From NCBI GenBank assembly GCA_007121575.1, contig SKKJ01000265.1:1-6097 (forward strand): 6,097 nt of DNA, read 5' to 3'. The position numbers were made by a program, and so were the translations under genes. Position 1 is the stretch's first letter. Each line of letters begins with the position of its first letter. This document shows positions 1 to 5,725 of the stretch, in pieces. Under the pieces are notes generated by a model. The model saw nothing but the letters and a program-made list of their open reading frames with translations, had not been told where the DNA came from and ran no database searches. Origin of the DNA: Natronomonas sp. GTDB lineage: Archaea; Halobacteriota; Halobacteria; Halobacteriales; Haloarculaceae.

Positions 1-1
1 T

Positions 2-205
2 TCTGAGGCGGTCGGACGAGTCGTCGTCGAGACGACTGATCCTGAGGCCGTTCGGAAGCGGGTCGAAGGGATCGCTCCCGTCGAAACGCTCGGGAAGACA
101 ACGGACAGCGGGAAACTCGAACTCACGATTAATGGTGAGACACTCAGTTACACGGCAGAGGAGATCACGACGTTCCGCGACGTTATCGCAGCGGAGTTAC
201 AATAG
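2..205 (+). CDS. C-terminal fragment of an unrecognised protein (5' end outside window)
   Basis: An open frame runs from the left edge to a TAG at 203-205, giving 67 residues that end in ITTFRDVIAAELQ. Third positions are mostly G or C and the composition is acidic, so it looks like real coding sequence. The fragment reads as strand-helix-strand-strand-helix: a VVVETTD strand, a short helix (PEAVRKRVEG), a hairpin around KLELTINGETLSY, then a terminal helix. That suggests a small alpha/beta domain, but I do not recognise the family and assign no function. The start and any upstream domains lie outside the window. Its last 23 bases overlap the 3' end of the convergent PAP2 gene. I considered a Pcc1-like (KEOPS) fold because of the layout, but the sequence does not support it. 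Confidence 0.75.
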   Translation, partial: SEAVGRVVVETTDPEAVRKRVEGIAPVETLGKTTDSGKLELTINGETLSYTAEEITTFRDVIAAELQ

Positions 206-1076
206 AATTGATCACGGTCGAAACCCGGCGTTTCGTCCGTTCGAATTTCGGTGGTCGATTTTCTAACCGTGTGCCGATCGAGACGCTGATCCACGCGAGC
301 GCGATGCCGAAGATCACGTCACTCGCCCAGTGAATCCCGAGGTACATCGTCGAGATGACGACGCTGACGGCGAGTACGGCCGAGATCGGAACCCACAGCG
401 GATATTCGTCCCGAGTGGTCCACGCGAGCAGTGCCGCGGTCACGGCCATCGAGGTGTGAAGCGACGGGAAGACGTTCGTCTCGTCGTTGACAGCTGTCGT
501 AACGAATTGATACTGAGCGTATTGGCTGTATAACAGTCCCTCGGCGTGATCGACGATTATGTTTCGAGGTCCGTACGCGATGAAGATGATGTAACACAGG
601 ACGCCGATGATGTAATTCGCCCCGTAGGCGACCAGCGTTCGCCGCAGCGGCTCCGGCTGAGGCAAGGCGAGATACGCCACGAGCGGGAAGACGAGCAAAA
701 AGACGTACCCGTACACGTAGATGAACGCGAAGTACGCGGTGAGCTCAGGCGTTGCCATCGATTGAAGCCAAACGACGACTTGCGGCGTTTGATCGGGGAA
801 CAGCGGCCACAGTAACATTCCATCGAGGCTGTGAAGACGTCCGGTTATCCGGAATCCGATGATGAGCGAGAGATCGGGACCGATATCTCGGGCGATTTTG
901 TTGGCGACAAGGACGATCGCGAGCAAGCCGACGTACGGTGCGATCGATGCGAAACGCGTTCGAAACTCACGACGTGTTTCGGCGATCCGTTCGCGACCGA
1001 TGAGCAGGACACTCGCGATAACGAGCAGTAACAGGACGATTCCAACCAAGCGGCCGACGACGAACACGAGTGTCAT
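183..1076 (-). CDS. PAP2-superfamily integral membrane phosphatase/phosphotransferase (Aur1/PAP2_3-like)
   Basis: This is a 297-residue polytopic membrane protein with about six to eight hydrophobic segments (roughly 4-26, 45-59, 112-137, 147-168, 208-220, 228-246, 249-268). PAP2 motifs are visible in order: YGPR at 168-171 (likely counterpart of the C1 arginine), FPSLH at 203-207 (C2, catalytic-pocket His207), and STMYLGIH followed by D253 at 242-253 (C3, nucleophilic His249 with its Asp). In classic PAP2 enzymes C3 reads SRx5Hx3D; here Thr243 takes the place of Arg. PSLH together with a C3 lacking Arg fits the inositolphosphotransferase/Aur1-like branch better than classic lipid phosphate phosphatases. 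The likely role is hydrolysis or transfer of a phosphate or phospho-alcohol group on a lipid at the membrane; the substrate is unknown. The start is well supported: its ATG overlaps the stop of the upstream solute-binding gene (ATGA), and AGGAGG sits 8 nt before it. The tail is basic and the stop lies inside the convergent gene at 2-205. Confidence 0.88.
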   Translation of the reverse strand: MTLVFVVGRLVGIVLLLLVIASVLLIGRERIAETRREFRTRFASIAPYVGLLAIVLVANKIARDIGPDLSLIIGFRITGRLHSLDGMLLWPLFPDQTPQVVVWLQSMATPELTAYFAFIYVYGYVFLLVFPLVAYLALPQPEPLRRTLVAYGANYIIGVLCYIIFIAYGPRNIIVDHAEGLLYSQYAQYQFVTTAVNDETNVFPSLHTSMAVTAALLAWTTRDEYPLWVPISAVLAVSVVISTMYLGIHWASDVIFGIALAWISVSIGTRLENRPPKFERTKRRVSTVINSIVTPLR

Positions 1077-1090
1077 GAATCACCCCTCCT
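1073..1090 (-). promoter_or_regulatory. ATGA stop/start overlap with Shine-Dalgarno for the PAP2 gene
   Basis: On the minus strand, AGGAGG (1090-1085) is followed by 8 nt and then ATG (1076-1074). That ATG shares bases with the TGA stop (1075-1073) of the solute-binding gene. The perfect Shine-Dalgarno match inside the end of the upstream gene points to translational coupling on one mRNA. It also fixes the start of the PAP2 gene. The other complete genes of the window show no such site before their starts. Confidence 0.85.
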
Positions 1091-2839
1091 GATGAGGGTA
1101 TCGCCGTCGTACTGGTAACCCGCCTCTCGGAAGGCCTCGCGTGCTTGTTCGGGATCTATCTCCCCGTCCGTTCCAAAGAATGGCAGGCTCGCCTCGCCAT
1201 CCCATTGAAGATCCTCAGGCACCCACCGGCCTGTGAGCGGAACCTGTGAAGGAGAGCCGTATCCGCTGAGCGATTCCGAGACGATCGACGTTCGATCGAT
1301 ATGGCGGGAGACGATTCGGCGAAAGTTCGGGTCGGTCATGGGCGATCGTCGGGCGTTATATCCGATGTGATAGAACGAATTCGCCGGCCGAATTCTCAAC
1401 GAGAGGTCGTTTGCACGAACGACCCGAGGAACGACGCTTGCCTGCAAGCCATCAGCAGTGGAGTCCGCATCGTTGTCTAACAGAACTTGCACGGCAGCGT
1501 CGTGCGAAGGCACGACCGTGAATTCGATCCGATCGAACGGCGGATCGCCCGCAAACCGGCTCGGGATATCGTCAGGTTGCTCACGGTACACGAAATGGTC
1601 GGGGAACGTCTCGATCGACAGCGATTCGTCAGTTGCGGCATCGACGAAGCGAAACGGCCCACTGCCGACCGCCGCTTCGTTCGAGGTGATGAGCGCTTCG
1701 GTCGTCTGACCGACGATATCGACGCCAGCGAGATCGGCGGCTACTGCTCGGTCACGCCAGATATGTTCCGGAAGGATCGGAACGACGAGCGGGCGATAGG
1801 CAACCGAGCGGTTATCCGTCGTAAAAGTGATACGGAGCTCCCGATCCGAAAGCACGCTCACGGTATCGATAAGCGAGAGACGACCTCGACGCCACGGCGT
1901 CGGGACGGGTGAGTCGAACTCACCGAGCGAACTGTCTCGTAAAAATTCGTAGGTGAACGCGACGTCGTCGGCAGTAACGGGTTCACCGTCGTGCCACGAT
2001 GTTTCACGGAGTTGTATCGTCGCCGAAAGCGTCGAGCCGTCTCCCCACGAAACCGTTTCAGCGAGCCAGTTGATCGGAGCAACAGCGTCCGGTGGAAACC
2101 GAAGCAATGAATCGTACAAGAGATCGATTAGATATCCCTGATCGCGATACTCGGCTGCGATCGGGTTTCGATTTCTGGTAATTCGACTGTTTCGAAGGAG
2201 CAACTGAAGCGTCGTTTCCGAATCGACACGATCGAGTTGTAAATAATCGACCGCGGCGTTCAAGCCACCTCTTGGCCACCGGTCGAAGCGATCAGTTCGA
2301 ACGGCGTTGATATGGTCCGGATAGCAAACGACCGTGAACGGTTGTTCCCGGACGATCTCCCGTTGGATCTCGTGGACGACTTCGATCCGTCGTTCGTCCT
2401 CCACGATCCGTTGTTCATCGAGAAGTTCATCGAACGATAAGTTACTGAACCCGAACGGATTTTGCCAGCCGGCCTCTTCAGCGTATGCGGAGTACAGCAT
2501 CGAGCGGATCTCATCTGGGTCGCCTTGACTCGGGTAGCGTGCGACGTACAGATCGAAATCGTGATTGACGAGGATATCGCGCAAGAGCACGTCCGGACGA
2601 ATCGCATCGACGAGCGTCTCGATTCCGGCTGCTTGGAGATTGTCGGCAAGACGGTTCGCGATCCGAACAGCATACGGGTCATCACCCGCGGGTAACGTTG
2701 CAATGGTAAGCGAAAGCTGGCTCGTTCGGCTTCGACCGACGAGATTCCGGATCTCTCCGACGCAACCGCTTGTCGCAGCAATCGCACCCGCAGCTCCTGC
2801 GAGAACCGCTCGGCGACGTCGTGACGGCCCGGCGTTCAT
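1073..2839 (-). CDS. Tat-exported lipoprotein, family 5 extracellular solute-binding protein with circularly permuted domain order
   Basis: A 588-residue protein. The N-terminus has an arginine run (SRRRRAVLAG, residues 6-15), a hydrophobic stretch and a lipobox ending in Cys26 (TSGC), so it is likely exported by Tat and lipid-anchored on the outer membrane face. Residues about 208-583 follow the N-terminal and middle order of SBP_bac_5 (OppA/DppA-type) proteins: a strand at 210-215, IDLLYDSLLRF at 238-248, the LR-x-WHDGEPVTADDVAF region at 277-295, GSGPF at 392-396, and DPNFRRIVSRHIDR at 503-516. The DPEQAREAFREAGY helix at 562-575 normally sits just before the C-terminal lobe. That lobe is instead at the front (about 41-201): LSLTIATLP, DPYAVRIANRLADNLQAAGI, HDFDLYVARYP, then SNLSFDELLDEQR and VVHEIQREIV. 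The ligand is unknown (peptides, nickel and sugars are all bound by this family). No permease or ATPase gene is nearby. It has its own TATA box and is coupled to the downstream PAP2 gene. Confidence 0.9.
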   Translation of the reverse strand: MNAGPSRRRRAVLAGAAGAIAATSGCVGEIRNLVGRSRTSQLSLTIATLPAGDDPYAVRIANRLADNLQAAGIETLVDAIRPDVLLRDILVNHDFDLYVARYPSQGDPDEIRSMLYSAYAEEAGWQNPFGFSNLSFDELLDEQRIVEDERRIEVVHEIQREIVREQPFTVVCYPDHINAVRTDRFDRWPRGGLNAAVDYLQLDRVDSETTLQLLLRNSRITRNRNPIAAEYRDQGYLIDLLYDSLLRFPPDAVAPINWLAETVSWGDGSTLSATIQLRETSWHDGEPVTADDVAFTYEFLRDSSLGEFDSPVPTPWRRGRLSLIDTVSVLSDRELRITFTTDNRSVAYRPLVVPILPEHIWRDRAVAADLAGVDIVGQTTEALITSNEAAVGSGPFRFVDAATDESLSIETFPDHFVYREQPDDIPSRFAGDPPFDRIEFTVVPSHDAAVQVLLDNDADSTADGLQASVVPRVVRANDLSLRIRPANSFYHIGYNARRSPMTDPNFRRIVSRHIDRTSIVSESLSGYGSPSQVPLTGRWVPEDLQWDGEASLPFFGTDGEIDPEQAREAFREAGYQYDGDTLIRRGDS

Positions 2840-2865
2840 TCTTGAGATATTTGTATGTGAGCACG

Positions 2866-2871
2866 TATAAA
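2866..2871 (-). promoter_or_regulatory. TATA box of the solute-binding protein gene (leaderless promoter)
   Basis: TTTATA on the minus strand is preceded by a purine-rich GGGGAAG that could serve as BRE. The box is centred about 29.5 nt before the ATG at 2839. Transcription starting about 27 nt from the box would begin 2-3 nt before the ATG, giving an essentially leaderless mRNA. No Shine-Dalgarno is seen before this start. Confidence 0.65.
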
Positions 2872-2911
2872 CTTCCCCGTCCGCATGCGTTTGTCGCCGC
2901 TTAAAACGATC

Positions 2912-4174
2912 TCAAACGTATCCGAACAGCGAGGCGAAGATCACGAGCACCCACCCGACCGTTCCGACGACGAGCGGGGCGGGACGATCGGCCTGCTCGA
3001 CGGCCAACGCTCCGCCAACGGCGATCAGTCCGACCGCGAGGACGACCGCGCCCCGATGAAGAATCACCCGAAGCGGGAGAACAGAGACGCCCATCGCGGC
3101 GAAATCGACGACGATCGCCGAGCCGAGTCCGAGCGCCGCGAATGTGAACGCCCACGTTCGATCGCTCCCCCGTCCGAACAGGTACGCGATCGCCGGGATA
3201 CCGACGACGAGGCCGACGTACAGCGGAGCGGCAACGACCTTCGGAGAAACGTCTGAAAAGACGATTTCACCGGCGATACCGAGCCATCGAACGGCGGTAT
3301 AGAGAACGAAGAGGCTAACGCCGAGGATGATTTCGCGGCGACGACGATCGATGAACTGAGAGACATCGCGTGAGAACCGCTTTGGGCGGCCGGTAAGCCC
3401 GAAGAGCAAGAACGGAACCGCCGCACCGGCGAAATAGATACCGGTCACCCAGCCGTCGCTATCGGCGGTTTCGTTTTCGAACGGCATCCGAACGACGTTC
3501 TCAACGGCCGGATCGTCCATGAAATCGAGTTCGATCTCCCGTTGGGAGTCGCTGATTCCGGTCACCGTGTGTCGGAGTCGGAACCAGTCCCAGTGTTCTT
3601 CGTGGACCTGGATCGCCGTCCACTCGCCGTTCGGATCGTCGTACGCCCGGATATGCCGACGCTCGCCCAGATACGTGCCGGCGTGTAGCTGGTAGGATTC
3701 ATCCACCCATTCGCCGCCGTCATCGGTTTCGAAATAGACGTATCGGGTTGACCCCTCGGCCTCCCCCCACGAGATCATATCACCCAGGTCGTCGGCGTCC
3801 GAATCGAACTCGATCCGTTCGTGCGAAACCGTATCTCCGTCCGCATCCCCTTCGTGGACCTGTTCGTCGGTCCAGTTCAGCGCCGAACGCTCCGTTAAGG
3901 CGGTATGGACCTCCGCAGGATCTCCGTAGAAGACCATGTTGATGCCGAGCGTTCGACTCTCATAGTCGTGGGCGCGGGCGGTATACGGCCACAGTTGCGT
4001 CCCACCCTCGACCGGTTCGACGAGGTGTGGTTCATCGGGTTCTTCCTGTGTGACACCTACCAGCGGCCACTCTGCGAGTACAACAGCACCGCCGAGACTC
4101 GCAACGAGAACGACGGCGGCAGCGAGCCACGCTGCATCACCGTCGAACTCAAAGGTTTCGTCGGCGATTTCCAT
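2912..4174 (-). CDS. Uncharacterised haloarchaeal membrane protein with one N-terminal anchor, a soluble domain and about six C-terminal membrane segments
   Basis: A 420-residue protein whose family I cannot name with certainty. Residues 15-34 form a hydrophobic anchor. Residues 35-240 are a highly acidic soluble domain. Hydrophobic segments follow at about 241-260, 280-299, 311-333, 341-361, 367-391 and 398-418. The soluble part has conserved-looking stretches: LWPYTAR (61-67), RTLGINMVFYGDP (74-86), YQLHAGTYLGERRHIRAY (161-178) and HWDWFRLRHTVTG (194-206). The pattern of an RTLxIN strand, a GDPxxVxxAL helix and a later YLGxRxHIR is weakly reminiscent of LssY_C-type domains, which elsewhere occur with PAP2 phosphatases; this is a tentative inference. 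The soluble domain probably faces outside, given that it follows a single anchor. It has its own TATA-like box and 72-78 bp gaps on both sides, so it is probably a separate transcription unit. No catalytic motif is evident. Confidence 0.8.
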   Translation of the reverse strand: MEIADETFEFDGDAAWLAAAVVLVASLGGAVVLAEWPLVGVTQEEPDEPHLVEPVEGGTQLWPYTARAHDYESRTLGINMVFYGDPAEVHTALTERSALNWTDEQVHEGDADGDTVSHERIEFDSDADDLGDMISWGEAEGSTRYVYFETDDGGEWVDESYQLHAGTYLGERRHIRAYDDPNGEWTAIQVHEEHWDWFRLRHTVTGISDSQREIELDFMDDPAVENVVRMPFENETADSDGWVTGIYFAGAAVPFLLFGLTGRPKRFSRDVSQFIDRRRREIILGVSLFVLYTAVRWLGIAGEIVFSDVSPKVVAAPLYVGLVVGIPAIAYLFGRGSDRTWAFTFAALGLGSAIVVDFAAMGVSVLPLRVILHRGAVVLAVGLIAVGGALAVEQADRPAPLVVGTVGWVLVIFASLFGYV

Positions 4175-4197
4175 TGTCGTGAGGCACGGAGAGTAAA

Positions 4198-4205
4198 TTC
4201 AAATA
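4198..4205 (-). promoter_or_regulatory. Probable TATA box of the 420-residue membrane protein gene
   Basis: TATTTGAA on the minus strand lies in the most AT-rich part of the 78 bp gap and is centred about 27.5 nt before the ATG at 4174. That spacing predicts a transcript starting at or next to the ATG. The sequence is a weaker match to the archaeal TATA consensus than the other two boxes here. No Shine-Dalgarno is visible upstream of the start. Confidence 0.45.
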
Positions 4206-4252
4206 GTTGTTGGCGGCGATTCCCGACCGATCCGCCACCCATACGGGAGTAG

Positions 4253-5626
4253 TCAGTATTTCGGATCGGCGCCGCAGAGGTCATAGACGTCGTCCATCAC
4301 GTCATCCCGTCGCGATTGCCACGTCTCGAATCCGTCGCTCGTCGTCGGATACTCGTCGTAGACCGATTTGAGCTCCGTCGCGAGTTCATTGAGCTGTTTC
4401 AATTCGAACAGCGTCCCCCAGTGGCCGAACGTTTTGATCGCCGTCTTGATTTTCAACGGCCAACTCATCGATGCCGTACCCTCCAACGCGAGCGCGTCAG
4501 CGAGTTGCTGGCCGGGCATCGCGCTCACGATATCGACCAGTTTATCGACGTCGTAGGTACCGCCCCAGATGTTGTATAGATCCATCGCGGCGAACCGCTT
4601 GCCGAAATCGGTTTGCACGCGGCGGTTGTACGCCCACAGCGCGTCCTCGCTATCAGTCGTTCCTTCAGCAATCGCGTCCATCGCGGCCTCAGCCGCCCAT
4701 TTTCCGGCCTTCGCCGCGCCGGGGATTCCGCCACCGGTACAGGGATTGACGTGCGCCGCCGCGTCGCCGATGGCCATGTAGCCGGGGGCGACAGCCGAAT
4801 CATACGGCCGCCGCGTCGGCAGCGCCGCGCCGAGTTTATCTTTCACCGTCGCGCCTTTGAACTCCGCTCGGTTTCGAACGTCGCGTTTGAGGTGTTCGAC
4901 GAGTTCCATCGGCTGTTTGTTCATCTGAAATCCCAATCCGACGTTGATCTCCGTCGGAGTTCGAGGGAAATACCACAGGTAACCGAGTTCGGCGGTCGGT
5001 TTGAACACGATCGCGTTGTGCCAATCGACCGGCTCTTCGAGTTCGATGACCTCCCGGTAGGCCGAACAGAACTGCTGGTAATTGACGTTGGTGTCGAAGC
5101 TCGTCCCGTCGAAGTCCGCTTTATCTTGCAGCAACGACAGCGATCCGGCAGCGTCGATGACGACATCCGCATCGTATTCGACGACGGAGCCGCGTTTCGT
5201 CGCGGTGACGCCGGTCACCGCGCCGTTTTGGACGACGTCTTGGACGACCGTCTCGTAATGGATATCCGCACCGGCGCGTTCGGCCTCTTCTAAGAGCACT
5301 TCACCGTAGCGCTTTCGGTCAACGATCGCACCGTTTCCGCCGCGAAAGCCGATATCGAGGTTTTCTCCCGTTTTCGGGTTCTCGAATCGGGCCAGCGTGA
5401 TGCCTTCATTCGTAAACGATTCCTCGCGGAGATACTCGAGATCGATAACATCGGGAAACGTACTCGTTCCCTTGATGGCGTCGCCGCAGGCGATGCGGCC
5501 ACCCTCGTCTTCGGTTTTGCGCTCGAGGACGGCGACATCGAGGCCGTCTCGGGCCGCCGTCGCCGCGGCGAAACAGCCCGCGGTTCCGCCGCCAACGACG
5601 ACAATGTCGTACGATTCGGGGGGCAT
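4253..5626 (-). CDS. Geranylgeranyl reductase family FAD-dependent oxidoreductase
   Basis: A 457-residue soluble flavoprotein of the group that includes archaeal digeranylgeranylglycerophospholipid reductases, which reduce isoprenoid double bonds of membrane lipids, and plant ChlP. Residues 6-36 form the FAD-binding Rossmann unit (VVVGGGTAGCFAA at 9-21, acidic strand end at E35). RIACGDAIKG at 44-53 matches the conserved CG(D/E/G) region near the flavin. YLWYFPR at 216-222 fits the family signature YxWxFP lining the lipid pocket. GDAAAHVNPCTGGG at 287-300 is the second FAD motif, with Cys296 where Phe is common. The C-terminal 100 residues are helical. Length is slightly above the 390-450 usual for the family. 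The start is supported by a TATA box spaced for a leaderless transcript. Haloarchaea carry several paralogues, so the substrate (archaeal phospholipid, menaquinone or another prenyl group) cannot be fixed from sequence. The preceding minus-strand gene is an MFS transporter 99 bp away. Confidence 0.9.
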   Translation of the reverse strand: MPPESYDIVVVGGGTAGCFAAATAARDGLDVAVLERKTEDEGGRIACGDAIKGTSTFPDVIDLEYLREESFTNEGITLARFENPKTGENLDIGFRGGNGAIVDRKRYGEVLLEEAERAGADIHYETVVQDVVQNGAVTGVTATKRGSVVEYDADVVIDAAGSLSLLQDKADFDGTSFDTNVNYQQFCSAYREVIELEEPVDWHNAIVFKPTAELGYLWYFPRTPTEINVGLGFQMNKQPMELVEHLKRDVRNRAEFKGATVKDKLGAALPTRRPYDSAVAPGYMAIGDAAAHVNPCTGGGIPGAAKAGKWAAEAAMDAIAEGTTDSEDALWAYNRRVQTDFGKRFAAMDLYNIWGGTYDVDKLVDIVSAMPGQQLADALALEGTASMSWPLKIKTAIKTFGHWGTLFELKQLNELATELKSVYDEYPTTSDGFETWQSRRDDVMDDVYDLCGADPKY

Positions 5627-5650
5627 ATGATCGCGTTTACACGGTCCGAC

Positions 5651-5658
5651 ATAAATAA
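5651..5658 (-). promoter_or_regulatory. TATA box of the geranylgeranyl-reductase family gene (leaderless promoter)
   Basis: TTATTTAT on the minus strand is centred about 28.5 nt before the ATG at 5626, with a purine-rich GATGGG just upstream as a possible BRE. The spacing predicts initiation at about 5627, so the mRNA would begin almost exactly at the start codon. This supports the chosen start, since no Shine-Dalgarno precedes it. Confidence 0.65.
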
Positions 5659-5725
5659 CCCATCTGTTACGGTGTCGCGAACGTATATGATTACCGAGGA
5701 GCGACGGCTGGAATAATCCGAACCC

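Noticed and set aside
2..205. Pcc1 (KEOPS subunit) identity for the left-edge fragment
   Set aside because: The strand and helix layout is vaguely similar, but the conserved LRAxxN-type helix is not present and the N-terminus is missing.
1487..1912. 141-codon open frame on the plus strand
   Set aside because: It is antisense to the solute-binding protein gene, with an arginine-rich, low-complexity product and no promoter; a shadow frame.
2260..2787. 175-codon open frame on the minus strand in another phase of the solute-binding gene
   Set aside because: The product is Ser/Arg-rich, unlike a haloarchaeal protein. The reading frame with Tat signal, lipobox and family motifs is the real one.
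1073..2839. Reading the odd domain order of the solute-binding protein as a frameshifted or truncated tandem duplication
   Set aside because: The frame is continuous, each canonical segment occurs once, total length is normal for the family, and the signal peptide is joined directly to the displaced lobe.
2882..2889. Palindrome CGCATGCG between the membrane protein gene and the solute-binding gene
   Set aside because: Eight bases of perfect symmetry can occur by chance in GC-rich DNA, and there is no second copy, longer stem or clear T-tract to make it an operator or terminator.
2885..3256. 123-codon open frame on the plus strand
   Set aside because: It is antisense to the membrane protein gene and gives an Arg/Asp/Glu-rich product typical of the complement of hydrophobic coding sequence.
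4613..5293. 226-codon open frame on the plus strand
   Set aside because: It lies wholly antisense to the flavoprotein gene, whose motifs are intact. Long antisense frames are expected in GC-rich, GAC/GTC-heavy haloarchaeal coding sequence, and the product resembles no family.
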